The notes: generated from the letters alone by a model not told the origin. A DNA stretch of 64,000 bases from SAR324 cluster bacterium (GCA_028281495.1 JANQJU010000004.1:1-64000); one strand, 5' to 3'. Counted from the first letter of the stretch, positions 44,573 to 55,670 are shown. Numbers and translations: made by a program.

Positions 44573-45652
44573 TTATTGCCTTTGAAAGCTTCCACTGCAT
44601 ATTCGTTGAAACAAATTTTGGAATAGACTGTGTGCATCACGAGCATAAAATTTAAATTTCAGATCAAGTGATGCCAGTTCGATGACAATCCTTTCCAATT
44701 CATCCAACGTGAACAAGCGAGCCTGGGTTATCAATCGTTTTCCTAAATAAGGGTGTAGGCCTAGTTTGGATAAGATCGTTGCTTCATCCAATCGTTGCTG
44801 AAAAAAATACTGAAGCTTGAGAAGTTTTTGGAAATTTTGGGAAATCAACACAAACAGTTTAATGTGTTCAGAAGAAGATTCGAGCATGATTTGTTCTAAG
44901 GTTTCTAAGGCAGGAACTAATTTTTTTTGCGATAAGGATTGCGTAATTCGAAAAATGGAAAAATGCTTGTTTCCTTGCACATTTTCCAACAGATCTTCTT
45001 CACTGAGGCGGGTTTTCTGGCCTCGCAATAGGGACAGTTTTTCTAATTCTTGATCCAGTGTACTCAAATCATTTCCCACCAGCTCTACCAATAGCTGAGC
45101 CACTCCTTTAGAAAGCATCAAACTTTTCTGACGCCCCCGTTCTACCACCCATACCACGGGATTATCATCATCATAGGCAACAAATTTCTGATGGATTTTC
45201 CCCTGGCGCTTGATTGCTTTAAGGAGAGGGCTACTGATATCTTGCTCACGAGTCGCTGTTGCAGTCAGAATAAACCAACAATAGTCTGGTGGGTTCGAAA
45301 TGTATTGAAGGATGGCTTCGTACAAACGGTTCCCAGAAGGAGATACATTACCACCAGATTCTTGCTTTTTCTTACCCTTGGGAGATTTGATTTTTTCTAG
45401 ATGATGGAGATGAATCACCTTTCGATCCGATAGAAACGGAAGTGTGTCACAGCTCAGTCTGAAATGATCAATCTTGTCTTCAATTGTTTCCTCGGCACTT
45501 TCCTTCAACAGTTCTACAATGTCGAATCGTTGTAAGCTCATTTCTTCATCACGGCCATCCAAGATCTGTTGGGTTAACCGTTCTATGGTTTCGTCAATTC
45601 TAAGTTGCTGATTCCCATATAAAAGCTGGACGTGGGGTGGGGAGGCATTCAT
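44573..45652 (-). CDS. holA: DNA polymerase III subunit delta
   Basis: The 359-aa product has the HolA architecture. An N-terminal AAA+-like part (VQLLYGNQQLRIDETIERL, then CDTLPFLSDRKVIHLHHLE) leads to the C-terminal collar domain. ELVGNDLSTLDQELEKLSLL is the most conserved stretch. Delta opens the beta sliding clamp. Its ATG overlaps the ptsP stop by four bases, so it is translated with the glnB-ptsP operon. The pairing is unusual because holA normally sits with lptE/leuS or rpsT. Confidence 0.94.
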   Translation of the reverse strand: MNASPPHVQLLYGNQQLRIDETIERLTQQILDGRDEEMSLQRFDIVELLKESAEETIEDKIDHFRLSCDTLPFLSDRKVIHLHHLEKIKSPKGKKKQESGGNVSPSGNRLYEAILQYISNPPDYCWFILTATATREQDISSPLLKAIKRQGKIHQKFVAYDDDNPVVWVVERGRQKSLMLSKGVAQLLVELVGNDLSTLDQELEKLSLLRGQKTRLSEEDLLENVQGNKHFSIFRITQSLSQKKLVPALETLEQIMLESSSEHIKLFVLISQNFQKLLKLQYFFQQRLDEATILSKLGLHPYLGKRLITQARLFTLDELERIVIELASLDLKFKFYARDAHSLFQNLFQRICSGSFQRQ

Positions 45653-47940
45653 GACGCCACTGGGGTAGAGAAAGAATTGAAAAAATCTGTGATGTGGCGT
45701 CGCACTTCCTCGGCTGAGGATAATAAGAGCGATTGTTCTGCCAATGATTCTGCATCAGTTAATGTGATTTGAGAGAGCCGTTCTTTGACAACTGGAATGA
45801 GAGCCGGATTCATGCTCAAGTGGTACAATCCCAACCCAACAAGCAGGATACACCCATCTGGGTCTGAAGCCATTTCCCCACACAATTCAATCATTTTATT
45901 ATACTTTTTGGCGACTTGGACCAACTTGGCAATCATCATCAATACAGCAGGATGAAGCGGATCATACAAATGCGCCACATGGGGGTTGTTTCGATCCACC
46001 GCCAAGATGTATTGCGTGAGATCGTTGCTTCCAATGGAAAAGAAATCCACCTCTTGTGCAAATTGCTCGCTGATGAGAAAGGCTGCGGGCACCTCAAACA
46101 TCATACCTATCGATAGGCTGGGAGGAGTGTACCCCCGCTTTTGCAGATCTTCCCTGCATTCCTCATACAACTGACGCGCAAAGCGGATCTCGCTCAGCTG
46201 ACTCACCATTGGAAAGAGAAGTCGCACTTCTGGATGATTTTGAGCTGCTATCAAAACAGCTTCAATTTGTCTTTTTAATGGAGTGGGATTTTCCATTTGA
46301 TGGCGAATGGCTCGATTGCCAAGAAAAGGGTTCTCTTCTTTGGTGAACCCCATATATGGGGCGGATTTATCCGCTCCGATATCCAACGTTCGAAAAATGA
46401 TAGGGCGATCCGTTCCAGCACTTGCCATAATTTTTGAATAAACTTCGACTTGTTCTTCAATGGAAGGATAGCGGTCTAAGGAAAGAAAATAGACCTCCGT
46501 GCGGTAAAGGCCGATACCCACCGCACCATAGTGGTTTAGCATTTGGGTATCACTGAGTAACCCAATGTTAGCTAGCATCGTGATTTCTGAGCCGTCTTTA
46601 GTTTGACAAGGCTTATCTCGGAATTCTTCCAGATGATTGAGATAGCGTTCACGTTCAATCAGTAAGCGTTGGAACTCCTCTAACACCTGTTCACTTGGGT
46701 TGATGACGGCGTAACCAACTTGCCCATCGATTGCAACAATATCTCCTTCCTTGATCTCTCCTAAAGCCTCTTCTGCGATATACAATGCCGGTATCAACCG
46801 AGACCTTGCCAAGATAGCGGCATGCGATAGTGCCCCTCCGGTTGAGGTAATAATTCCTTTAATTTTACTGGTGTCTAAATGAGCCACATCAGCAGGTAAC
46901 AGTTCTTTTGTTACTAAAATTCCTTCCTTGTCAAAGGACGACAATTGTCCATAACCTAGATGATGCAATAATCGGTAACCGACATCTTTTAGATCATCTC
47001 CTCGTTCTCTCAAGTAAGGGTCTGCAATTTCAGCAAAGGCCTGCAAGTAATCTTGAATGGCCTGGTAAATTGACCAAGCTGCCGAAGCCCCTTCCTCAAT
47101 ATATTGATGAATTTTATCTTGGAAAGTGTGGTCCTCTAGAAACATCAAATGCGCATGAAAGATCGCCGCTTCGTCAGGACTCAAATGGTCGGAAATTTTA
47201 TCAATCAACTCTAAAATATCTGTGATCGAATGATCCAGGGCCTCGCGAAACTGATCCCATTCGATTTCAGCACTATGGTTAGTTTTCCGTTCCGGTTCTT
47301 CGAGAGCATTCTTCTGCATAATCACTGCTTTTCCCAAAGCAACACCAGAAGCTACGGGGTTTCCCGTAATTCGCATCGAAGAGTGAAATGGATCTTGAAT
47401 CGCAGGAGTGGTATCCAACTGCTTCATCAACAGCGCTCTTGAAATCAGGCCTGCAATTTGGGAAGCAATCGTCACTAGAATGTGCTCTTCCTCTTCCGTA
47501 AAGTTACGGCATTCGGCAGTATGCACTGCCAATACGCCAAAAGCTTTACGGTGTTCAATGAGCGGAACGCCTAAAAACGAGGAATAACTATCTTCATTGG
47601 TTTGTGGAAAATGTTTGAAGCGAGGATGGAGGCTCATTTCAGCAACCTGAACCGGCTCAGACAACTCTAACACCAAACCTACCAAACCTTCGGAAGGAGG
47701 CATCTGTATTTCACCGATTGTTTCCTGATTGAGCCCATAAGTGGCCTTGAGAACTAAGGCCTTATTCTTAGAATCGTAAACATAAATGGAACACGCGTCG
47801 ACCCGCATGCGTTCCGCAATCATCTGAGCGACTTGCGTTAAGGTCGTATCAGGTTCATGTGCGGAGGTAATGATATGACTCAGATCTGCTAAAGTCTTGA
47901 GAGCAGAAAATTTCTGCATGGAGAGATTCTCATGTGACAT
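45649..47940 (-). CDS. ptsP: Phosphoenolpyruvate-protein phosphotransferase with GAF domain (EI-Ntr)
   Basis: The ATG at 47940 follows AAGGAGG, giving 763 aa. A GAF domain (about 15-170) is followed by the PEP-utiliser N-terminal domain, the swivel domain with active His in GGALSHAAILARS (about residue 371), and the PEP-binding TIM barrel with GLYRTEVYFLS. The GAF plus EI layout is that of nitrogen-related enzyme I (PtsP), which passes phosphate to NPr and EIIA-Ntr. In relatives the GAF domain senses glutamine or 2-oxoglutarate. The gene begins 17 bp after glnB, matching a nitrogen-signalling role. Confidence 0.96.
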   Translation of the reverse strand: MSHENLSMQKFSALKTLADLSHIITSAHEPDTTLTQVAQMIAERMRVDACSIYVYDSKNKALVLKATYGLNQETIGEIQMPPSEGLVGLVLELSEPVQVAEMSLHPRFKHFPQTNEDSYSSFLGVPLIEHRKAFGVLAVHTAECRNFTEEEEHILVTIASQIAGLISRALLMKQLDTTPAIQDPFHSSMRITGNPVASGVALGKAVIMQKNALEEPERKTNHSAEIEWDQFREALDHSITDILELIDKISDHLSPDEAAIFHAHLMFLEDHTFQDKIHQYIEEGASAAWSIYQAIQDYLQAFAEIADPYLRERGDDLKDVGYRLLHHLGYGQLSSFDKEGILVTKELLPADVAHLDTSKIKGIITSTGGALSHAAILARSRLIPALYIAEEALGEIKEGDIVAIDGQVGYAVINPSEQVLEEFQRLLIERERYLNHLEEFRDKPCQTKDGSEITMLANIGLLSDTQMLNHYGAVGIGLYRTEVYFLSLDRYPSIEEQVEVYSKIMASAGTDRPIIFRTLDIGADKSAPYMGFTKEENPFLGNRAIRHQMENPTPLKRQIEAVLIAAQNHPEVRLLFPMVSQLSEIRFARQLYEECREDLQKRGYTPPSLSIGMMFEVPAAFLISEQFAQEVDFFSIGSNDLTQYILAVDRNNPHVAHLYDPLHPAVLMMIAKLVQVAKKYNKMIELCGEMASDPDGCILLVGLGLYHLSMNPALIPVVKERLSQITLTDAESLAEQSLLLSSAEEVRRHITDFFNSFSTPVAS

Positions 47941-47957
47941 CTCTCCTCCTTGCAGCA

Positions 47958-48461
<504 letters not shown>

Positions 48462-48706
48462 TTACTTGAATTTATAGGTAGAAATGTTGTTTTCCTTACC
48501 GGCTGCCTTGTGCAAAAATAGGCTATTTTCTCACATGTGCTTAAAAAATAATCCTCAAAAAGCATTCTGATTCTCCATGTTTCTGAAGAAATAGGATTCT
48601 TACGATTCATTGGATTTTTTGAATGCTTTGCATGCCATGCAGCCGTTAATCTATACAAAAACTTTTATAGTTTTAAAGCAATGTGAGCAAAAAACGATAC
48701 TGATAT

Positions 48707-49729
48707 TTAGCCTCCTTGATGGAGTGATTTGATTTTCTGTAAAGCATTGGTTGAAGAAAACCCTTCTACTAATTCAAAGCAATGGAAGGTGCCCCCATTT
48801 GATTCGACTAATTGTTTTTCTTGAGCAATACGGTCCGGTTCAAAGCTTCCGCCTTTCGCATGCTTCCAAGGTTTAATACGTTCCAGCAAATATAAGGGAT
48901 TGTCTCCTGAAAAGGGAATCACGTAATCGACACAAGCTAGGGAGGCCAACGTGTACATCCGATCTAGAAGATTGAAAATAGGGCGCTCTTCTCCTTTTAA
49001 CGTGCGAATGGAATGATCATCGTTCACCAAAACTAACAAAACATCGCCCAAAGTCCGAGCATGCCTCAAGTATTGGACATGACCAGGATGCAGGATGTCA
49101 AAACTGCCATTGGTGGTCACAATTCGGGCCTGACGTTCATTGAGGTGTTTAAGTAAAGTAGGCAACTCTTCTTCTGAGATTACATTAGAGATTTTTTTTC
49201 GAGATCGGTTTTCGGAAGAGACAGCCAACTTTGAAAAGCGAGGAAACGGTACCGGCAATTTTAATTTATACAAAATATGAAGCAGTGCCTGAGTGGTGAT
49301 ATCGATTTCATTGAGACCGCTAAGCGTCTGGGCTTCTGCATTTGTTGGAAACAAGCGTTGTACTTCATCAGCCTCATCACTGATTCCTTGACTGTTAAAA
49401 ATAAGGTGAGGAACCTGTTCCAGTAAATCGGATATATCTGCTGATAGCGGAAATGCGATATCAACATATCGTGTTCCCAATAACATGGTCGCCCGTTCCT
49501 CCAATGAAAAGATGGGACGCCTTTTTGCATGGATAGAAGCAATCTGGTCATCGGTAACAAGAGCAATTGCCAGTTGGCCACAGGCGGATTTTGCCATTTG
49601 TAGAAACGGCACATGGTGCACATGAAACAAATCGAAGCAGCCCCAAGCAATTCCTACTCTAGAAGGCAGGCATTGTGTTAAATATCGGATTGCTTCAGAT
49701 GTATGTTGAAAAAAAGAGGGATGTGACAT
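48707..49729 (-). CDS. Two-domain nucleotidyltransferase related to HldE/RfaE2
   Basis: The 340-aa product holds two cytidylyltransferase-like domains. The first (about 24-160) has GCFDLFHVHH at residues 30-39, where the HxGH motif is degraded to HVHH. The second (about 195-335) has an intact GSFDILHPGH and VNDDHSIRTLKGEERPI, like the C-terminal half of ADP-heptose synthase HldE. A linker of about 35 basic residues joins them. The intact domain probably activates a sugar phosphate such as heptose-1-phosphate for lipopolysaccharide. The degraded domain may be structural or bind a ligand. Confidence 0.82.
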   Translation of the reverse strand: MSHPSFFQHTSEAIRYLTQCLPSRVGIAWGCFDLFHVHHVPFLQMAKSACGQLAIALVTDDQIASIHAKRRPIFSLEERATMLLGTRYVDIAFPLSADISDLLEQVPHLIFNSQGISDEADEVQRLFPTNAEAQTLSGLNEIDITTQALLHILYKLKLPVPFPRFSKLAVSSENRSRKKISNVISEEELPTLLKHLNERQARIVTTNGSFDILHPGHVQYLRHARTLGDVLLVLVNDDHSIRTLKGEERPIFNLLDRMYTLASLACVDYVIPFSGDNPLYLLERIKPWKHAKGGSFEPDRIAQEKQLVESNGGTFHCFELVEGFSSTNALQKIKSLHQGG

Positions 49730-49907
49730 TTAAAAAGTAACCTCCAAATTGTTGACGTCCACTGGTAGTATTTGCTCAGTAGTAATCAGTTTTAGGATGC
49801 TTGCTCGCCTGAACCGCTTACCCCAAATCGATCACAAACTTCTAGAATTGGATGTGATGTTTAAAACCCATGAGTTTTTTATTTCAGTAACGAAACCGCA
49901 TTCGAGA

Positions 49908-51575
49908 ATGAAATCTTTCCTGATATGCCTTTTGCTATTTAGCCTCAGTTTTTTGTTTCTTGCTCCATCGGCTTTTTCTAAAACGGATCAACTCTTTCCT
50001 CGTTCTCCAGCGATTGACGTACAAGTCTACTTTTGGAAGCAGGTGTTTTCCCAAGTTTCAGTGCGCGAGGGCGTGTTACATGACAAAGCGATGGTTCTCC
50101 CCATCTACGAAAAGGTTTCTTTGGCTGGACTCTCGAAACAAAAAGCCAAACAGAAAATAAAAGCTCGCAAACAGCATGTACGCCAACAATTGCTCCATTT
50201 AGCTGATGCTATCGCTACTAAACGTCCTTTGCAACGCGAACAGAAAAAACTGTTAGCTCTCTTCTACAAAGGCATCACCCCTCGTGAATTAAGGCGATCT
50301 GCAAATCGCATACGGATGCAACGTGGTCTTGTAGAAGAGTTTAAAAAAGGCTTGGCACGTTCTGGTGCTTATATGCCGCACATTCATCGGGTCTTGAAAC
50401 GCTATCAATTGCCGTTGCAGTTGGCTTATTTGCCGCATGTGGAATCGTCTTTCAATTATGTGTCGCATTCGAAGTCGGGAGCAAAAGGGATCTGGCAATT
50501 CACAAAAGGAACTGGGCGAGATTATATGCGAGTGAATTCCTATGTGGATGAACGCATCGACCCATTCATTTCAACAGATGCAGCCGCACGTTTATTAAAG
50601 AGTAATTACAAAAAGTTGGGAACATGGCCTCTGGCATTGACTGCTTACAATCATGGCCCTTACGGTATGCAGAAGATCGTTAAAAAACTAGGAACCAAAG
50701 ATTTAGGCTACATCATCCAACATTATGTGAGCAAACGATTCAATTTTGCGAGTAAGAATTTTTATGCAGAATTCCTTGCAGCGTGGGAGGTTGCTGAAAA
50801 TTATCAACAATATTTTGGACCTATCCAGTTCCATCAGCCTTGGCAATTTCGAGAAATTCGCTTGGCTAAACCAGCACACATGCACACGATTGCTCGACGT
50901 CTGAACGTTACTCGTGATCAACTTTTGGCTTACAATCCGGCCTTACAACGTTCCGTGATTCAAGGGTGGCGTCCAATCCCTTCTTATTATCGAGTCAAAA
51001 TCCCTCTCGATTCCCGTGTTGCACTGAAACACCCTTCTTCAAAGGCACCCTCAAAAACTTTTCAAACAAAAGCCCGTAACCAAATTAATTCTAAAACGAC
51101 AAGGAGGTCTCAACAAACACCCCGATGGGTCACCGTGAAAAAAGGAGATTCCCTATCCGCCATAGCACAACGCTTTGGACTCAGCACTCAGCGCCTTGCA
51201 GGCATGAATAACTTAAGGATGCACCAAGTGTTGTACCCGGGAAAGGTACTGCGCCTTCCATCACTTCATCAGCAGGAATATGCCATTGTCAGAAAAGGAG
51301 AGAGTTTGACAGCAATTTCCAGACGTACTGGTGTTTCTGTGAGTCAATTGATTCGAAACAATGCGTTGACCAGTAGTACGATTCATCCTGGCCAACGTTT
51401 GAAACTGACGTCCGTACCTTCACAAACAAGCCGTGTGGTTGTTGTGAAGAAAGGTGACTCACTATCCGCCATCGCTCGACGCAACGGTATCCGATTGAAT
51501 GAACTGATTGCAGCCAATGGTTTGTCTAAAGATTCAGTGATTTATCCAGGACAAAGGCTCTTGCTCAATCTGTAG
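49908..51575 (+). CDS. mltD: MltD-type lytic transglycosylase with LysM repeats
   Basis: The ATG at 49908 gives a signal peptide (MKSFLICLLLFSLSFLFLAP), so the longer frame from 49749 is rejected; 555 aa result. The SLT domain has catalytic Glu in LPHVESSFN and the run SKSGAKGIWQF, then ALTAYNHG. A LysM-like segment near 320-370 precedes three clear LysM domains that start VKKGDSLSAIAQRF, VRKGESLTAISRRT and VKKGDSLSAIARRN. The enzyme cuts peptidoglycan to make room for growth. It begins an operon with two downstream genes (57 and 42 bp apart). Confidence 0.92.
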   Translation: MKSFLICLLLFSLSFLFLAPSAFSKTDQLFPRSPAIDVQVYFWKQVFSQVSVREGVLHDKAMVLPIYEKVSLAGLSKQKAKQKIKARKQHVRQQLLHLADAIATKRPLQREQKKLLALFYKGITPRELRRSANRIRMQRGLVEEFKKGLARSGAYMPHIHRVLKRYQLPLQLAYLPHVESSFNYVSHSKSGAKGIWQFTKGTGRDYMRVNSYVDERIDPFISTDAAARLLKSNYKKLGTWPLALTAYNHGPYGMQKIVKKLGTKDLGYIIQHYVSKRFNFASKNFYAEFLAAWEVAENYQQYFGPIQFHQPWQFREIRLAKPAHMHTIARRLNVTRDQLLAYNPALQRSVIQGWRPIPSYYRVKIPLDSRVALKHPSSKAPSKTFQTKARNQINSKTTRRSQQTPRWVTVKKGDSLSAIAQRFGLSTQRLAGMNNLRMHQVLYPGKVLRLPSLHQQEYAIVRKGESLTAISRRTGVSVSQLIRNNALTSSTIHPGQRLKLTSVPSQTSRVVVVKKGDSLSAIARRNGIRLNELIAANGLSKDSVIYPGQRLLLNL

Positions 51576-51632
51576 CTCTGGCTTGTTTTCCATGCTAAGC
51601 TATGCTTTCAACCCCGATTTAAGGACTCTCCT

Positions 51633-54281
51633 ATGCTTCATCGCCTTGCTATTCTTTTGCTCAGCCTTCCCTTGTTGGGGTGTGTTGCAACAGAGGGCCA
51701 ACCCCCGATAGAATCTTACCCTGCCCAAACTGAAGAAGAACAAAGAATCCAAACAGCAATCCGTATTTACCCCACACATTGGCTGGGGTATCTCAAGCTC
51801 TACCATTACTATCGGCAGACCCACCAACCAGAAAAGGCCCTCCAAAGCTTGCTGCAAGCCCAACATTTGGCTCCTCATCACCCTGCTATCTGGAGAGAAC
51901 TGGGAGAATTCTATCAAGCCCTTGGTGAAAATGAACGAGCCTACAATCATTACAATACAGCGATTCAGGAATACCCGAATGTTGCTGAACTATACCTGGA
52001 TCGAGGACGTTTATTATGGAAATTAGGTAATGCTCAGCCAGCCCAACAGGACTTGCAGCATGCAGTTAAACTGAAGCCAGATCTCTTTGAGGCTCTTTAT
52101 CTCTTAGGGGACATTCAAGATAACCAAGGGAAACGAGAAGCAGCACTTGCTTTATTTTTAGAAGCTGTGAAGCGCCAAGATAGCGCCGATGCCTGGCGAC
52201 GTATTAGTGTGTTGTGGGAAAGTATGGGCGACCGCAATTCTGCGGTGAATGCCATGCGCCGAGCTGTGGAACTGGAGCCAGACCGCGAGTTTTACTTGCA
52301 ACACTATGCCAATCTTCTGGAAAAGACATACAATTACGACGAGTTAGAAAAAGTATTAAAAACATTGATTCATCTCGCCCCAGATAGCCCATGGGCACAT
52401 GCCCACTATGGAAACTTTTCATTGCACCGCCAAAATTACGAACTGGCGGAAAAACACTTCTTAGCATCTCTGCGACTTCGTGAGGACTACGCCTGGGCGT
52501 TGTTTCGCCTCGGCACGTTATATGCGAAACAAAAGAAATGGGATCAGGCCGTTCAAGCGTTTTCTCAAGGATTGCATAAAGAGCCTGATAACCTATGGGC
52601 ACGAAAACAATTGGGGTACGTTTATGAGTTGCACGGCAATACTGAATTGGCCATTCAGCAGTATCAATGGGTCCTCGACCGAGGCCATAAAGATGTGGTC
52701 ATCTCTTTACGACTCGCTCAATTGTACTGGACTGAATTGCAATTCGAGCAAGTCGAGGACACCTTACAAGAGGGATTGAAGCACTTCCCTAAGAATTCGG
52801 ATCTCGCCTTAGAATTGGCTCGCTTTTATGAATCCCAACAAAAATATGATCTCGCTCGCCAAACCTATTTATTGGCTTTTGAACACAATCCAGAAAATAG
52901 CCAATTATTGGGACACTTGGGAGTGCTGGAACAACAACTCGGCAATACAGAGCAAAGCGAAGCTTATTTGAAACACGCGCTCCGTCTTTCTCCTCGCTTC
53001 AATTGGGCACGGATGCAACTCATTCGTCTACATCTCCAGGCACCTGAGAATTCTGTTGCAGAACAAGAATTGCTGCATTTCATCCGAGACAACCCGAAGT
53101 CCGATTGGGGGTTTGCTCAAATGGGATTGCTAAAGCTGCGCCAAAAGCAATATACCGAAGCCTTAGAATATATCGAACGAGGCATCAAACACCACCCTCA
53201 CTCCTCATGGCTCCACGAGGTGCGCGGATTAGTTTATGAAAAGCAACAGCACTGGTCGCTTGCTTTAAAAGACCTACAAACCGCTCGGCAAACTCAAAAA
53301 GATGACACGTTTCTATTGGCTCATCTGGGATTCGTTTACAATCAAATGGAGCAACCCGAAAAATCCCACGAATATCTGCTCGAAGCCCTGCTCAAGGCCG
53401 ATTTAGAGATGTGGGCTTGGTATCAATACCTCTTGCTACAACCCGCTCAACAAAAACGGGAATGGTTTGGCAGTCAGTTTGAACTGCTTCAAGACAGACT
53501 CTACCAGGTTATCTTGGACCATGAAAACGCTCTAAAAGCTTCATTGGAAATCCAACAATTAGACCTCGTCAATCGAAAAGCACTTGAAGGATTGGTCCTG
53601 TTGCAAAAAGGCCACAAAGAAGAAGCCTTAGAAACTGTGAAGGGATTCTCGCCACAAGAACTACCCTTGTGGTCAAAATTTCAGATGGGATACATTCACG
53701 AAGCGAATCAAAATTATGAGACTGCTGAAAAGTATTATCGAAGCATTCTGCAACAGCTCCCTAAACATCCTTGGACTCATGCTCGCTTAGGAATCGTATA
53801 TGAACAGCAGCGACGTACTGAGGAAAGTATTCAACATTTGCAGGAATTTACAGGGCAGTTCCCTTCAGCCGTATGGGGACTATTTCGCTTGGGGATCAAT
53901 CTGACTGTGGAACAACGATTCCACGAAGCAATGAATGCCTATGAAAAGATCTTAGAGTTGGTTCCTAAGCATGCAGCGAGTTTAAACAATCTCGCCTGGT
54001 TGTATCTCACAGACCTTACGGCAACATCCCGTAAAGTTGAAGAGGCCTTGAGTTATGCTCAGCAAGCGGCGGACTTGGAACCTTCCGAAGAACATCTCGA
54101 TACCTTGGCAGAAGCATACTTCCAGTCGGGTCAAATCGACCTCGCAATTGATACGATTAAACAGGCAATTCGTAAAAGCAGCACACAATCCCCTAAGTAT
54201 CATTATTTGATGAAGCAATATCAACGATTTCGGCGAGGAGACGTGACCTCATTGCCTGAAAACATTTCTTTACAATATTAA
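51633..54281 (+). CDS. TPR-repeat lipoprotein
   Basis: The 882-aa product starts with a lipoprotein signal (MLHRLAILLLSLPLLGC, Cys at 17). Nearly all of the rest is tetratricopeptide repeats. I count around twenty helical pairs, with typical cores such as AYNHYNTAIQEYPNVAELYL, AVQAFSQGLHKEPDNLWA and AMNAYEKILELVPKHAASLN. It probably serves as a scaffold on the inner leaflet of the outer membrane or in the periplasm. Following mltD closely, it may organise peptidoglycan enzymes. Confidence 0.9.
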   Translation: MLHRLAILLLSLPLLGCVATEGQPPIESYPAQTEEEQRIQTAIRIYPTHWLGYLKLYHYYRQTHQPEKALQSLLQAQHLAPHHPAIWRELGEFYQALGENERAYNHYNTAIQEYPNVAELYLDRGRLLWKLGNAQPAQQDLQHAVKLKPDLFEALYLLGDIQDNQGKREAALALFLEAVKRQDSADAWRRISVLWESMGDRNSAVNAMRRAVELEPDREFYLQHYANLLEKTYNYDELEKVLKTLIHLAPDSPWAHAHYGNFSLHRQNYELAEKHFLASLRLREDYAWALFRLGTLYAKQKKWDQAVQAFSQGLHKEPDNLWARKQLGYVYELHGNTELAIQQYQWVLDRGHKDVVISLRLAQLYWTELQFEQVEDTLQEGLKHFPKNSDLALELARFYESQQKYDLARQTYLLAFEHNPENSQLLGHLGVLEQQLGNTEQSEAYLKHALRLSPRFNWARMQLIRLHLQAPENSVAEQELLHFIRDNPKSDWGFAQMGLLKLRQKQYTEALEYIERGIKHHPHSSWLHEVRGLVYEKQQHWSLALKDLQTARQTQKDDTFLLAHLGFVYNQMEQPEKSHEYLLEALLKADLEMWAWYQYLLLQPAQQKREWFGSQFELLQDRLYQVILDHENALKASLEIQQLDLVNRKALEGLVLLQKGHKEEALETVKGFSPQELPLWSKFQMGYIHEANQNYETAEKYYRSILQQLPKHPWTHARLGIVYEQQRRTEESIQHLQEFTGQFPSAVWGLFRLGINLTVEQRFHEAMNAYEKILELVPKHAASLNNLAWLYLTDLTATSRKVEEALSYAQQAADLEPSEEHLDTLAEAYFQSGQIDLAIDTIKQAIRKSSTQSPKYHYLMKQYQRFRRGDVTSLPENISLQY

Positions 54282-54323
54282 CAACCACCCCCTTCACCCT
54301 AACTCTCATTTGAGACCCAATCC

Positions 54324-55670
54324 ATGCTGCCCGGACGTGCCACCCAAGCGGCGACCCAACAGTTTCTTGAAAAACGTTTCGACCTCTGGAAATACCAATC
54401 ATCTTGGAAACAACCTTTGGCTCCCTTAGAAGCGTGGAGTTCACGACTCGGCATTGAATTCGAGACCGCAGACATTCCACATATCCGTCCACATCTCGAG
54501 CAACTGCTGAAGATGGGTTGCAACCATTTTCAATGGAACCTACGAGACCCCGAAGAATTGGTACATGTGCCCGTGGAACCCCTCTGGGGGCTTTTCCAAG
54601 GTGCATCACCTCACCCCTTGACAAACCGTGAAGGAGTCATTCTCTCTTTACGCCTACCATCGGTTCCCTCGGATTCCCTAGACGATCTTTTATTTCAGAC
54701 ACGAAAACGAATGCAGATTGCTCATTGGGACCGACTCCTTCTTGCTTCAGATTCTACCGCAGTAGGCAAACTGGAACCGGTATTCGATTGGATTCAACAA
54801 AATTCCCAGCAGGCAACTCAAATTGGTTTACATTTTTCAGGAAGTACTCCAGATCAAACATTTTTTTCGGAATTACAAAGTAAGAACATTATAGATCACC
54901 TCCATGTTCCTTGTAATCTCGTGCAGTTTCGTGACTGGGTATCCCCCGCTTCTCCCCTGGAATTTTGGACCGCTTGGCCGGGTAGCATTTCCTGCTACTC
55001 CCCCTTTGCGATGCAAAGCACCTCGTATTCATCCAGCTTGATTGCAGACGACGTCAATTTCTCTCAGGATTATTCACAGATGGTTCAAACGACTTTAGCT
55101 TTGCTGAAGGCTTCTGAAACTCGTTTGAATGCGGATTTGCAGGAATGGAGACAGAGCTACCTGGAAGGATTTCCTTTAGAAGAGTTTAATTTTGTGGAGT
55201 ACTTGGAAGAGGCTTGTGAGACCATTCGTCATGTCGACGATTGGGAATCGTATATGAGTGCTTTATGGTACCCACCTTTTCGTCAGCATATACAAAACTG
55301 GAGCCCCAAAATCCCTGCTGTTTTTCAAGAAGGATGGCGATGGCAGATAAAGAGTTTTATGGAGCACATTCATACCTTGCTAGGAGTGCAAGCCGAATCG
55401 CTTCGGCAACAACAGGCAGAACGACTTTCCCCATTCCGAGAGATCCTAGACACCAGCTTTCCTGAAACTCCGATGATACTCACCTTTGCAGCCAAAACAT
55501 TGTTATTGTGGTCATCTGTCCCGTGGTCCGAAACGATCCTGTTCCCGTGGCATGCATTGGATAATGCTATTGAGTATTTAGGGTTGATGCGGCTTCAATT
55601 GCTGAAGCCCAATCAAATCAACGTTATCCTCCAGAAGCTTCTTGAGGCAGAACCTCCTTCATTATATTGA
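54324..55670 (+). CDS. Unknown protein, possibly a degenerate aldo/keto-reductase-like fold
   Basis: The 448-aa product has no signal peptide. Its start (MLPGRATQAATQQFLEKRF) and the phrase LLKMGCNHFQ near residue 60 resemble the opening of an aldo/keto reductase subgroup (usually PGRATPEGT then GCNLIDTS). The catalytic Asp-Tyr-Lys-His set is not recognisable. The C-terminal half is helix-rich with many Trp (about 290-440). I therefore give only a weak, fold-level suggestion. It is the third gene of the mltD-TPR operon, so an envelope-related role is conceivable. Confidence 0.5.
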   Translation: MLPGRATQAATQQFLEKRFDLWKYQSSWKQPLAPLEAWSSRLGIEFETADIPHIRPHLEQLLKMGCNHFQWNLRDPEELVHVPVEPLWGLFQGASPHPLTNREGVILSLRLPSVPSDSLDDLLFQTRKRMQIAHWDRLLLASDSTAVGKLEPVFDWIQQNSQQATQIGLHFSGSTPDQTFFSELQSKNIIDHLHVPCNLVQFRDWVSPASPLEFWTAWPGSISCYSPFAMQSTSYSSSLIADDVNFSQDYSQMVQTTLALLKASETRLNADLQEWRQSYLEGFPLEEFNFVEYLEEACETIRHVDDWESYMSALWYPPFRQHIQNWSPKIPAVFQEGWRWQIKSFMEHIHTLLGVQAESLRQQQAERLSPFREILDTSFPETPMILTFAAKTLLLWSSVPWSETILFPWHALDNAIEYLGLMRLQLLKPNQINVILQKLLEAEPPSLY

